Shown here: one piece after another, positions 25,866 to 33,414 of the stretch
Numbering within the stretch: position 1 is the first letter of the stretch
How the letters are laid out: the number at the start of each line of letters is the position of its first letter
Source of the DNA: Devosia equisanguinis
GTDB taxonomy: Bacteria > Pseudomonadota > Alphaproteobacteria > Rhizobiales > Devosiaceae
DNA: 45,042 nucleotides
Direction of reading: 5' to 3'
Assembly (NCBI RefSeq): GCF_900631955.1
Contig: NZ_UZWD01000024.1
Location: forward strand, 1-45,042
Notes under the pieces: generated by a model
Told to the model about the DNA's origin: nothing
The model's database searches: none
What the model saw: the letters and a program-made list of their open reading frames with translations, nothing else
Position numbers and translations under genes: made by a program

Positions 25866-26003
25866 ATGTGGTATTTCTCGTGGATCCTGGGCCTGGGCCT
25901 GGCCTGCACGTTCGGCATCCTCAACGCCATGTGGTTCGAGATGCGCGAAGACCGGCGCATCGCGCGCGAACGTGGTCGTGAGGCTGTCGAAGCCGCCAAA
26001 TAG
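25866..26003 (+). CDS. cydX: Cytochrome bd small subunit CydX
   Basis: 45-residue single-helix protein, too short for most gene callers. It reads MWYFSWILGLGLACTFGILN followed by AMWFEMREDRRIARERG and ends EAAK before TAG. The MWYF-WILG start and the Cys in the helix are the signature of CydX/YbgT, which stabilises hemes b595/d in the CydAB dimer. The charged C-terminal tail is typical of alphaproteobacterial versions. AGGAGAAAA lies just upstream of the ATG, and the gene is last in cydABX before a strong terminator. Confidence 0.95.
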   Translation: MWYFSWILGLGLACTFGILNAMWFEMREDRRIARERGREAVEAAK

Positions 26004-26020
26004 GTCCTGCGATGACAAAG

Positions 26021-26063
26021 AATGGGCCGGGTGCTGTCCGCAGCGCCCGGCCCATTCTCATTT
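26021..26063 (+). terminator. Rho-independent terminator of cydABX
   Basis: A 16-base stem (AATGGGCCGGGTGCTG at 26021-26036 with its complement at 26041-26056, one G-T wobble) closes a 4-base loop. It is followed by TCTCATTT, a modest T-run, 17 bases after the cydX stop. Confidence 0.8.
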
Positions 26064-26391
26064 GACATGCCGTTTTTCCATGCAAACATCGGATTTGGGC
26101 GGCGTAGCCGCTCAGCCATCCCGCGTCGCATGCATGGCTCTTTACCGGTTGGTCAAAATTTTAAATATCGACCGACAATGCGGTTCTGCCGAAAAATATC
26201 GAGCACTAACATATCGTTAGAGCGATGGGTGTCGTGCCCAACGTGCCACTCTCTCGCCATCTGTGTGAACGGCTTGTGAACCATATGCCTGTTTTGGATG
26301 CACTCAGTGCATAACGGATGTGCAGCAAGGCTATCTACTAATCACGACGGGTTGGGTCTACATAGGGGTCATCAAACGAAGGGGAACCGAA
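26064..26391. other. 328-base gene-free stretch upstream of the DUF1127 gene
   Basis: No convincing reading frame on either strand; the frames present have poor codon use. It holds an AT-rich island (about 26150-26175), a small inverted repeat CTAAC-ATATC-GTTAG (26206-26220) and a perfect 15-base palindrome (26298-26312). Base composition is lower in GC than its surroundings, as expected for a promoter region; a small RNA cannot be excluded. Confidence 0.5.
26298..26312. promoter_or_regulatory. Perfect palindrome, probable operator before the DUF1127 gene
   Basis: ATGCACTCAGTGCAT is an exact 7-1-7 palindrome, 79 bases before the ATG of the DUF1127 gene and inside the gene-free region. Its size fits a dimeric helix-turn-helix regulator. 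I cannot name the regulator. Confidence 0.45.
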
Positions 26392-26538
26392 ATGAACATT
26401 GCAAAGAAGCTTGCCGACTACGCCCGTTACCAGCGCACCCTGCGCGAGCTGAACAATCTCGACGCTCGTCAGCTGAACGATCTGGGCATCACCAAGGGCG
26501 ACATCAAGAACATCGCTCGCGGCACCTACGTCGCCTAA
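26392..26538 (+). CDS. DUF1127 micro-protein
   Basis: 48 residues, basic and largely helical: MNIAKKLADYARYQRTLREL, then NNLDARQLNDLGITKGDIK and a short end. L-xx-L-D-xx-x-L-x-D-(L/I)-G-I is the DUF1127 core. Such small proteins are abundant in Hyphomicrobiales; some act in RNA turnover and in phosphate or carbon metabolism by binding RNA or partner proteins. A strong AAGGGGAA precedes the ATG and a terminator follows at once, so it is a stand-alone transcript. The long, structured upstream region suggests elaborate control. Confidence 0.88.
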   Translation: MNIAKKLADYARYQRTLRELNNLDARQLNDLGITKGDIKNIARGTYVA

Positions 26539-26566
26539 GCGACGCGACTATCTGAAATGTCCGACG

Positions 26567-26597
26567 AAGGCGTCCAACAGGGCGCCTTTTGTCGTTT
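26567..26597 (+). terminator. Rho-independent terminator of the DUF1127 gene
   Basis: A 9-base stem AAGGCGTCC / GGGCGCCTT with loop AACA and one G-T wobble is followed by TTGTCGTTT. It starts 28 bases after the stop codon. Confidence 0.75.
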
Positions 26598-26632
26598 CTG
26601 GACCCTGGCTGCCCGGCGCCAGGCCCGGGCCG

Positions 26633-26980
26633 TCAGTTGGTGATTGAATAGGTCATCACCATGCCCGGCGTCAGCACCATCCGCTCATAGGCCTCGCCGC
26701 CGGCATATTTGCCGCCGCCGACATCCCAGCATCCCGCTGAAAGCGTGAACTGGCGTTGGCCCCCAGGCGGAATGGCCTCATTCTGGCCGAGCCTGTTGAA
26801 GCCGTAAGTGAAGTTGTCGCAAGCCGAGATCACCACGGCGTCGAGATAGCCGCTGGTGGCATTGTTGATAACAAGCGTCGCGGTCGGCTCGCCTGGTCGC
26901 ACCAGGTCACCGCCGGTGACGCTGCACCCCGCCAGCATTGCGCCAGCCATAGCTACCGCGCCGAGTTTGCAGATATTCAT
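26633..26980 (-). CDS. Small hypothetical lipoprotein
   Basis: 115 residues with a lipoprotein signal peptide: the hydrophobic stretch GAVAMAGAML precedes the lipobox LAGC (Cys19), which would be lipidated. The mature part is beta-rich (ATLVINNATSGYLDAVVIS) with two further Cys (near residues 54 and 84) that could pair, and a YSITN end. I do not recognise the family. The start has GGGAGAG upstream. It follows ybaK on the same strand after 71 bases. In that gap GTTCA and TGAAT face each other about 17 bases apart, loosely like the box before the two secreted proteins at 39645 and 40200. Confidence 0.75.
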   Translation of the reverse strand: MNICKLGAVAMAGAMLAGCSVTGGDLVRPGEPTATLVINNATSGYLDAVVISACDNFTYGFNRLGQNEAIPPGGQRQFTLSAGCWDVGGGKYAGGEAYERMVLTPGMVMTYSITN

Positions 26981-27051
26981 TTGAGCATCTCTCCCAGAAG
27001 ATGCCCCACGCTAGACTTGCCGGATTCAGCGTAAAATCCCTGAACAGGGGG

Positions 27052-27525
27052 TCAGCGCACAATGTCGGCGGTGACACAGCCGAGCGCTTTGATCAAGTCT
27101 GACGGGCGGATGCGGATCTGCAGGCCCCGCTGGCCGCCATTGAGGAATATTTCGTCATAGAGCTCGGCGAGTTCGTCCAGCGCCGTCGGTACCAGCTTCC
27201 GTTGGCCCAGCGGACTGATGCCCCCCACCTTATATCCGGTGAGCCGCTCCGCATCGGCCGGCTTCATCATATGCGCCGATTTGCCGCCAAGCGCCGCCGC
27301 GAGCTTTTTCATGTTCACTTCTTCGTCCGAAGGCACGATGGCGCAGACCGGCTTACCGTCGAGCTCAGCCATCAGCGTCTTGAACACTTCAGACGGCGAT
27401 ACGCCCATCGCCTCCGCAGCCTGCAATCCGACGCGCTCGGCATTGGGGTCATAGTCATAGTGGGCCAGCGTGAACTGAACACCGGCTTTGGCAAGGGCGA
27501 GCGTGGCGGGCGTGGTCTTGGACAT
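27052..27525 (-). CDS. ybaK: YbaK/EbsC-type aminoacyl-tRNA deacylase (Cys-tRNA(Pro))
   Basis: 157 residues of the YbaK/ProX editing fold. The catalytic Lys is in the SEVFKTLM helix-strand (about residue 49). KLVPTALDELAELYDEIFLNGGQRGLQI and GYKVGGISPLGQ are the characteristic YbaK segments. The enzyme hydrolyses Cys-tRNA(Pro) made in error by prolyl-tRNA synthetase. Length is standard. It starts at the ATG at 27525 and is probably transcribed alone or with the lipoprotein gene downstream. Confidence 0.93.
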   Translation of the reverse strand: MSKTTPATLALAKAGVQFTLAHYDYDPNAERVGLQAAEAMGVSPSEVFKTLMAELDGKPVCAIVPSDEEVNMKKLAAALGGKSAHMMKPADAERLTGYKVGGISPLGQRKLVPTALDELAELYDEIFLNGGQRGLQIRIRPSDLIKALGCVTADIVR

Positions 27526-27564
27526 GATGCTGTTTTACGACAAGCCCGGGAAAGCTCAAGAGTA

Positions 27565-27678
27565 CCCCCACCCCACCTCCCCCTGAATAGGGGGAGGGGT
27601 CTGCCGGTGTCTGCTGCCCGAGCTGGGCCAGGCCCGATGCGCTCCTTTTCCTGTTTGAGGAGGAGGTCGGGTGGGGGG
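27565..27678. repeat. Intergenic inverted pair of C/G-rich repeat units (locus 1)
   Basis: The left unit (27565-27597) has a perfect 9-base hairpin CCTCCCCCT-gaat-AGGGGGAGG. The flank CCCCCACCCCACCTCC recurs in inverted form at 27662-27678 with one mismatch. It lies between rhaI and ybaK. The shape (short palindromic units in opposite orientation) resembles REP/BIME elements. Confidence 0.65.
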
Positions 27679-27693
27679 CTGCTAAATTTCAGC

Positions 27694-28983
27694 TCAGACG
27701 ATGCCGCTTGAACCGGCTTCGATTTCAGGGCGGATTTCGGCGACTTTGGCGCGATAGCCGGCGGCGCGATAGGTTGCGAGCGGATCAATCGCACCGCCTT
27801 GTTCCAGGCGTGCCATGGACAGGATCGGTTCGACATCGGTGCGGAAGGCGCGACGCAGTTCCTGGGTGGCCGCTAGGGCATCGTTTGCCTCCTGCGCGGC
27901 CTTGAGCGCCTGGCGGTCCACCAGCAGAGCCTGGGCATAGGCGCGCTGCACATCGGCGGCGGAGAGCATCAGCGACTCGATGGGGTCGGTGACATTGTGC
28001 GACTGGTCGAGCATGTGGGCGGGCGCGAAATCAGCATCGCGGCTTTCGGCATCCACCAGTTCGTTGAAGACGAGGAACAGGCGGAACGGGTCGATGGAGC
28101 CGGCGTCGAGATCGTCGTCGCCATATTTGCTGTCGTTGAAGTGGAAGCCGCCGAGCTTGCCGAACTGGGCCAGACGGGCAACGATCATCTCGATATTGAC
28201 GTTGGGCGCATGGTGGCCGAGATCGACAAGGCAGAAGGCTTTGTCACCCAGCTCCTTGGAGATGAGGTAATTGGTGCCCCAGTCCTGTACGACCGTCGAA
28301 TAGAAGGCCGGCTCATACATCTTGTGTTCGGTGAATATCCGCCAGTCCTCGGGCAGGGCGGCATAGATGGACTTCATCGAGTCGAGATAATGCTCGAACT
28401 GACTGGTGAAGTTGACCTGGCCGGGGAAGTTGGAGCCATCACCGATCCAGACAGTCAGCGCCTTGGAGCCGATGGTCTTGCCTATTTCGATACATTCGAG
28501 ATTGTGCTCGATGGCCTGGTTGCGGGTGGCGGCGTCAGCTGCCGAAAGCGAGCCGAACTTGTAGCTCTGCAACTGGCCCTTGGCGTCGGCAAAGGTGTTG
28601 GAATTCATGGCGTCGAAGCCAAGATTGAACCGGCTCGCCGCCTGCTTCAGCCGGTTCGGATCGGCCTTGTCCCACGGAATATGCAGCGACACGGTTCGCG
28701 TCGCCTGCGTCAACTGGGCGATAACGGCGCAGTCTTCGATCTTGTCAAAGATATCGCGCGGCTCGCCTTTGCCGGGAAAGCGGGCAAAGCGCGTGCCGCC
28801 GGTGCCGACGCCCCAGGAGGGTACGGCGACGGAGAAGGCGGCGACCTTGGATTTGATGGCGTCAATGGCGATGCCGCGCCTGTCGAGGCGTTCGCCCAGC
28901 GTATCATAGTCGACATTGAGATCGGCCGCACGAGACGCATTCTCGGCTTCGATGATGGATGGATCGATGATGTGTTCGGTCAT
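27694..28983 (-). CDS. rhaI: L-rhamnose isomerase
   Basis: 429 residues from the ATG at 28983, which has AGGAGGAAC upstream; a longer frame to 29037 falls in a repeat and adds a nonsense leader. It converts L-rhamnose to L-rhamnulose in a TIM barrel with two metal ions. The segments WGVGTGGTRFARFPG, HIPWDK, WIGDGSNFPGQ, FTEHKMYEPAFY, LVDLGHHAPNVNIE and FHFNDSKYGDDDLDAGSI carry the metal-binding and catalytic residues of the Pseudomonas stutzeri/rhizobial RhaI type, which differs from E. coli RhaA. It is downstream of rhaD by 163 bases, an arrangement known in rhizobia as rhaDI. Confidence 0.94.
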   Translation of the reverse strand: MTEHIIDPSIIEAENASRAADLNVDYDTLGERLDRRGIAIDAIKSKVAAFSVAVPSWGVGTGGTRFARFPGKGEPRDIFDKIEDCAVIAQLTQATRTVSLHIPWDKADPNRLKQAASRFNLGFDAMNSNTFADAKGQLQSYKFGSLSAADAATRNQAIEHNLECIEIGKTIGSKALTVWIGDGSNFPGQVNFTSQFEHYLDSMKSIYAALPEDWRIFTEHKMYEPAFYSTVVQDWGTNYLISKELGDKAFCLVDLGHHAPNVNIEMIVARLAQFGKLGGFHFNDSKYGDDDLDAGSIDPFRLFLVFNELVDAESRDADFAPAHMLDQSHNVTDPIESLMLSAADVQRAYAQALLVDRQALKAAQEANDALAATQELRRAFRTDVEPILSMARLEQGGAIDPLATYRAAGYRAKVAEIRPEIEAGSSGIV

Positions 28984-29003
28984 TTTTGTTCCTCCTGGGA
29001 CGT

Positions 29004-29129
29004 CCCCTTCACCCGTCTCGGCCTCCGGCCGATCCACCCTCTCCCCTAGTGGGAGAGGAATAAGAGGCGGACACCGGACTATTCTTCTCCCTCTTGGGGA
29101 GAAGGTGGCGCGAAGCGCCGGATGAGGGG
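29004..29129. repeat. Intergenic inverted pair of rhizobial-type repeat units (locus 2)
   Basis: The unit reads CTCTCCC-n4-GGGAGA-GG-TGG then CG-rich palindrome then GAGGGG; it is present rightward at 29084-29129 (GGCGCGAAGCGCC inside) and leftward at 29004-29058 (GGCCTCCGGCC inside). It sits between rhaD and rhaI and is not coding. Comparable repeats are common between genes in Hyphomicrobiales. Confidence 0.75.
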
Positions 29130-29146
29130 CTCTTCCGTTCTGTTAT

Positions 29147-31243
29147 TTACCTTGGGAACGACTGCTGGTTGCCGGCGTCGACATTGAGGATATTGCCGGT
29201 GGATTTGGCCGATGCCTCGCTGGCGAAGAAATAGATCGCTTCGGCGATGTCTTCGGGGAAAACGCTCCGCTTCAGCATTGAACGCTGGCGGTACATTTCC
29301 TCAAGGCCATCCTTGTCGGTCTTGTAGGTCGAGGCGCGCTGTTCGAGCCATTCGCCGGCCCAGATCTTGGAGCCGCGCAGCACGGCGTCGGGATTGACGA
29401 CGTTGACGCGGATCTGCGCTTCGGCGCCTTCAAGCGCGAGGCAGCGGGCGAGATGGATCTCGGCGGCCTTAGCGGTGCAATAGGCGGCGGCATTGGGAGA
29501 TGCGGCGAGGCCGTTCTTACTGGCCACGAAGACGACATTGCCGCCGATCTTCTGCTGGCGGAACAGGCGGAAGGCCTCGCGGCTGACGAGGAAATAGCCC
29601 GTGGAAAGAATGTCCATATTCTTGTTCCACAGCTCCAGCGAGGTCTCCTCGATGGGTGCGGAGGAGGCGAGGCCGGCATTGGACACGAGAATATCGAGGC
29701 CGCCGAATTCGACTATGGCATGGGCGAAGCCGGAAAGGACCTGGTCTTCCCTGGTGACATTGATATTGACCGGACGAACGAAGTCGGCGCCGAAGACGCC
29801 GGAGAGTTCGGCGGTGGCACTGTCGAGCGCGGTCTGGTCGATATCGGCGAGGACGACGCAGGCGCCTTCGCGGAGGAGACGGGCAGCGGTCGCCTTGCCA
29901 ATGCCGCCGGCGCCGCCGGTAACCAGGGCAATCTTGCCAGCGAGCGATTTCGGCTTGGGCATGCGCTGTAACTTGGCTTCTTCAAGCAGCCAGTACTCGA
30001 TGTCGAAGGCTTCCTGCTCGGGCAGGCCCTGATATTCCGAAACGGTCGAGGCGCCGCGCATCACATTGATGGCGTTGACATAGAATTCGCCGGAAATACG
30101 GGCTGTCGCCTTGTCCTTGGCAAAGGTGATCATGCCGACACCGGGGATCAGGTAGACCACGGCGTTGGGATCGCGGATGGCCGGCGAATTTTCGTGCTTG
30201 CAGCGCTCGTAATAGGCGGCGTAGTCGGCGCGATAGTCGGCGATTTGGCTATCTAGACCGGCGATGACGGCATCGACATCCGGATTGGCGGGATCGAAGT
30301 CCACGACCAGCGGACGAATCTTGGTGCGCAGGAAGTGGTCGGGGCAGGAGGTGCCGAGAGCCGCCAGGGGCCGCAGGTTCTTGGAATTGACGAATTCGAG
30401 CACGGCAGCCGAGTCATCGAAGTGGCCAAGCTTGTGGCTGTCTTCGGAAATGAAGCCGCGAATCTTCGGCATTAGCTTGGCGGCTATCGCGCGACGGGCG
30501 TCGGCATCGAGAGACTGGGTCGCGGCACCACCAAAGATGGTCTTGCCCTCAGTCTGCTGCTCGAACCATTCGATCGCCTGATTGATGATGCGGATCGTAG
30601 TTTCGTAGCATGCCTTGGGCGTATTGCCCCAGGTAAAGAGACCGTGGGATTCGAGGATCACGCCTTCGGCATTCGGATTCTCGAGACAGAACTTTTCCAG
30701 CCACAGGCCAAGCTCGAAACCCGGCTTCTTCCAGGGAAGCCAGCCGATGGTGTCGCCGAAAATCTGCTGTGTCAGTTCTTTGGAATTCTTCGAAGCGGCA
30801 ATAGCGATGATCGCGTCCGGGTGCATGTGATCGACATAGGGACGATTCACATAGGCATGCAGGGGCGTGTCGATGGAGGATGCGCGGGGATTGAGATTGA
30901 AGGTGGCGTGGGGGAGGTAGCCCACCATCTCGTCTTCGAATTCGACGCCGCGATAAAGCCCCTTCAGTGCGCGCAGCTTGTCCATGTAGAGGGTCGCAAA
31001 CCCATCGAGCTTGATCGAGGCATTGTCGCCGCCCGAGCCCTTGACCCACAAAACCTCGACCGTCTCGCCGGTCAGCGGGTCCTTTTGCATGATCTTGGAC
31101 GAGGTATTACCACCGCCATAATTGGTGACACGCTTGTCCGAACCGAGCAGGTTGGAGCGGTAGACCAGACGCTCGGGCTCGCTCATCGACGCGGCCTTGG
31201 CGTCGTCCCACTTGTTTTCAAGGCGCTTGGGCGCGGTGGACAT
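29147..31243 (-). CDS. rhaD: Bifunctional rhamnulose-1-phosphate aldolase / short-chain dehydrogenase
   Basis: 698 residues from the ATG at 31243 (GGGAGGAAC upstream). Residues 1 to about 430 are a class II aldolase-like domain with YVDHMHPDAIIAI and SHGLFTWG, whose His residues bind the metal; it splits rhamnulose-1-phosphate into dihydroxyacetone phosphate and L-lactaldehyde. From about 434 an SDR domain follows: GKIALVTGGAGGIGKATA for NAD(P), VSNAGLASS, and the catalytic Tyr588-x3-Lys592; it is thought to oxidise lactaldehyde. The fusion is normal in rhizobia. It is divergent from rhaR. Its substrate needs a kinase (RhaK) that I do not find here. Confidence 0.94.
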   Translation of the reverse strand: MSTAPKRLENKWDDAKAASMSEPERLVYRSNLLGSDKRVTNYGGGNTSSKIMQKDPLTGETVEVLWVKGSGGDNASIKLDGFATLYMDKLRALKGLYRGVEFEDEMVGYLPHATFNLNPRASSIDTPLHAYVNRPYVDHMHPDAIIAIAASKNSKELTQQIFGDTIGWLPWKKPGFELGLWLEKFCLENPNAEGVILESHGLFTWGNTPKACYETTIRIINQAIEWFEQQTEGKTIFGGAATQSLDADARRAIAAKLMPKIRGFISEDSHKLGHFDDSAAVLEFVNSKNLRPLAALGTSCPDHFLRTKIRPLVVDFDPANPDVDAVIAGLDSQIADYRADYAAYYERCKHENSPAIRDPNAVVYLIPGVGMITFAKDKATARISGEFYVNAINVMRGASTVSEYQGLPEQEAFDIEYWLLEEAKLQRMPKPKSLAGKIALVTGGAGGIGKATAARLLREGACVVLADIDQTALDSATAELSGVFGADFVRPVNINVTREDQVLSGFAHAIVEFGGLDILVSNAGLASSAPIEETSLELWNKNMDILSTGYFLVSREAFRLFRQQKIGGNVVFVASKNGLAASPNAAAYCTAKAAEIHLARCLALEGAEAQIRVNVVNPDAVLRGSKIWAGEWLEQRASTYKTDKDGLEEMYRQRSMLKRSVFPEDIAEAIYFFASEASAKSTGNILNVDAGNQQSFPR

Positions 31244-31331
31244 CGGGTTCCTCCCAATAGAAAAGGCAGACGGTAGCGGTCGCGACATGGCCATATCCTT
31301 CGTCGCGCTGTCAATCAGAAACGATCATATT

Positions 31332-31357
31332 TCGTCATTTATGCGTGAAATTGACGA
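31332..31357. promoter_or_regulatory. Candidate RhaR operator between rhaD and rhaR
   Basis: TCGTCA (31332-31337) and TGACGA (31352-31357) form an inverted pair 20 bases apart centre to centre, and ACGA occurs again at 31321-31324. An outer pair, TCAATCA (31311-31317) and TGATTGA (31373-31379), brackets the site. The position between divergent rhaD and rhaR fits a DeoR-family operator; no consensus was available to test it. Confidence 0.35.
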
Positions 31358-31424
31358 TAACAGGCATTTTGATGATTGACACTGCTTGGCAATGATGGAA
31401 GCAAATGGTTTAGGGAGAAGCATC

Positions 31425-32231
31425 TTGCACGAAACCGAGCGTCATCGCGTCATACTGTCTGCCGTTCAGGGCCGCCCCGTCGTGACGGTGCCCGAGCTGT
31501 GCGACATGACGGGATCTTCGGAGGCAACCATACGCCGCGACATTGCGGCGCTGCATGTTCAGGGCAAGTTGCGGCGGGTGCGGGGCGGCGCGGAGGCGAT
31601 CAATCCACCTGCGCAGGGCGGGCTTATGGGGCGACCCGCTTCGGTCAACGAAACGCTCAATATCGCGCAGAAGCGCGCAATCGCGCGTGTCGCTGCCGAG
31701 ATGTGCAATGACGGCGAACCCATCATCATCAATGGTGGCACGACGACCTATCAGATGGTGCACCATCTGGCCGGCAAGCGCTTGAGCGTTTTTACCAATA
31801 GCTTCGCCATTGCCGAATTTCTCATCCATAATTCGCGAAACTCGGTCGTCATCCCCGGTGGCACGATCTACCGCGAGCAAAACGTCATCCTCTCGCCCTT
31901 CGGCGGTGTGGTGGCGAGCCACTTTTATGCCAAGCGCATGTTCATCGGCTGCCAGGGCATTGGTGCCCACGGCCTGATGGAGGCCGATCCCATGCTGGTG
32001 CAGTCCGAACTGGGGCTGATCGGGCAGGCGGACGAGCTGATCGTCCTGGCAGATTCATCGAAATTTTCGGGACGCTCGAGCCTCATCCTTTGCGGGCTCG
32101 ACCGAATTGCCGCCGTCATTACCGATAGCGGCATCCGCGACGAGGACCGTCAGATGCTGGAAACGGCAGGTGTGCGGCTCATCGTGGCGGAGGCGACTGC
32201 CCAGGCCCACACGCAAGCCACGGTGGCCTGA
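31425..32231 (+). CDS. rhaR: DeoR-family regulator of rhamnose genes
   Basis: About 268 residues. I prefer the TTG at 31425 because AGGGAG lies 7 bases before it and the product then starts HETERHRVIL, normal for DeoR proteins; in-frame ATGs at 31392 and 31395 lack a ribosome site. The helix-turn-helix covers about 15-45 (VPELCDMTGSSEATIRRDIAAL), and the sugar-phosphate-isomerase-like sensor domain includes INGGTTTYQM and VLADSSKF. In Rhizobium leguminosarum RhaR is a negative regulator of the rhamnose genes. It leads rhaR-S-T-P-Q-U and faces rhaDI. Confidence 0.9.
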   Translation: MHETERHRVILSAVQGRPVVTVPELCDMTGSSEATIRRDIAALHVQGKLRRVRGGAEAINPPAQGGLMGRPASVNETLNIAQKRAIARVAAEMCNDGEPIIINGGTTTYQMVHHLAGKRLSVFTNSFAIAEFLIHNSRNSVVIPGGTIYREQNVILSPFGGVVASHFYAKRMFIGCQGIGAHGLMEADPMLVQSELGLIGQADELIVLADSSKFSGRSSLILCGLDRIAAVITDSGIRDEDRQMLETAGVRLIVAEATAQAHTQATVA

Positions 32232-32270
32232 CGACCAAGCCTAAATCAACCACTGTTCAGGGAGGAACTC

Positions 32271-33257
32271 ATGAAACTTTGGAAACTGCTCGCCGCAACG
32301 GCGACTGCTGCTGTGCTCATGGCAACGCCGGCGCTCGCCCAAACCCGCATTGCGCTGGTCGTGAAGTCGCTCGGCAACGGCTTCTTCGACGCCGCGGCCA
32401 AGGGCGCCCAGGAAGCGGCTACCGAATTGGGTGACGTTGAAGTCATCTATACCGGCCCGACCGCCGCTACCGCCGAAGCGCAAATCGAAGTCGTTAACGC
32501 GCTGATCGCCCAGCAGGTCGATGCTATCGCGATCTCCGCTAACGATCCCGACGCGCTTGTCCCCGCCCTGCAGCGTGCCATGGAGCGCGGCATCAAGGTG
32601 ATTTCGTGGGATTCCGGCGTCGCCCAGGAAGGCCGCCAGCTTCACCTCAACCCGTCCGATGTGAACCTGATCGGCGAGACCATCATCAAGCTGGCCGCCG
32701 ACTATCTGCCGGACGGTGGCGATGTCGCTATTCTCTCTGCCGCCTCGACCGCAACCAACCAGAACGCCTGGATCGCAGCCGCCAAGGCTGCAATCCCGGA
32801 GAAATTCCCGAACATCAACCTCGTTGCCACTGTTTATGGCGACGATGACTCGGTGAAGTCCACCGAAGAGGCTCGTGGCCTCATCGCTGCCTATCCGGAT
32901 CTCAAGGCCATTATTGCCCCGACCACCGTTGGTGTCGTGGCTGCTGCGCAGGTGGTGACCGACCAGAACCTGATCGGCAAGATCAACGTCACCGGTCTGG
33001 CTCTGCCGTCCGAGTTCAAGCAGTTCATCGACAATGGCGCGAGCCAGGCCGTGGCGCTGTGGAACCCGATCGATCTGGGCTATTCGGCCGTGTACCTGGC
33101 CAAGGCGCTGGTCGACGGTGAAGAAGCCAAGCCTGGTGCGACCTTCTCAATCGGCCATGTCGGCGAAGTGACGCTGGACGACACCAACTCGGCTGCCATG
33201 GCCGCGCCGTTCCAGTTCGACAAGTCCAATATCGAAGAGTTCTCGAAGATCTACTGA
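32271..33257 (+). CDS. rhaS: Rhamnose ABC transporter substrate-binding protein
   Basis: 328 residues with a signal peptide ending ATPALA before QTRIALV. The mature protein is a two-lobe periplasmic-binding protein of the sugar (CUT2) class: VVKSLGNGFFDAAAKGAQEAA at the start, IAISANDPDALVPALQRA, VISWDSGV in the hinge, and AIIAPTTVGVVAAAQVV. It captures L-rhamnose in the periplasm. It is 39 bases after rhaR, with GGGAGGAAC before the ATG. A hairpin directly after its stop may hold up mRNA decay and allow more binding protein than transporter. Confidence 0.93.
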   Translation: MKLWKLLAATATAAVLMATPALAQTRIALVVKSLGNGFFDAAAKGAQEAATELGDVEVIYTGPTAATAEAQIEVVNALIAQQVDAIAISANDPDALVPALQRAMERGIKVISWDSGVAQEGRQLHLNPSDVNLIGETIIKLAADYLPDGGDVAILSAASTATNQNAWIAAAKAAIPEKFPNINLVATVYGDDDSVKSTEEARGLIAAYPDLKAIIAPTTVGVVAAAQVVTDQNLIGKINVTGLALPSEFKQFIDNGASQAVALWNPIDLGYSAVYLAKALVDGEEAKPGATFSIGHVGEVTLDDTNSAAMAAPFQFDKSNIEEFSKIY

Positions 33258-33266
33258 GGCGCTTCA

Positions 33267-33290
33267 GGAGCGGGGGTAAGCTCCCGCTCC
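33267..33290 (+). other. Intercistronic hairpin after rhaS
   Basis: GGAGCGGG (33267-33274) pairs with CCCGCTCC (33283-33290), extended inward by two more pairs to a TAAG loop. No T-run follows, so it is more likely an mRNA stabiliser or processing signal than a terminator, as often seen after binding-protein genes. Confidence 0.55.
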
Positions 33291-33298
33291 GTCCACGA

Positions 33299-33380
33299 CG
33301 TCACCACCCGGCTTGACCGTGTGGTCCATTTTTTGAGTGGCAACATCGCATGGATTGCCCGGTCAAGCCGGGCAATGACG
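33299..33380. repeat. Intergenic inverted pair of 31-base repeats between rhaS and rhaT (locus 3)
   Basis: The unit (ATGGA...GGTCAAGCCGGG...TGACG) occurs forward at 33350-33380, where ATTGCCCGG-TCAAG-CCGGGCAAT is itself a perfect palindrome, and inverted at 33299-33329. Twenty bases separate them. Together they could fold into one long stem inside the rhaSTPQU transcript. Confidence 0.75.
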
Positions 33381-33414
33381 GTGTGGGTGGGCCGCTTTCA
33401 AAGAGCCCACATTC

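Noticed and set aside
24551..26131. 526-residue minus-strand open frame over cydAB
   Set aside because: Antisense to recognisable cydA, cydB and cydX; composition is Asp/His/Gln-rich with no recognisable fold.
27997..29049. 350-residue plus-strand open frame
   Set aside because: Antisense to rhaI and running into a repeat; no ribosome site or domain.
33299..33380. CRISPR-like repeat
   Set aside because: Only two units, in opposite orientation, with a 20-base gap and no cas genes; it is an inverted repeat pair.
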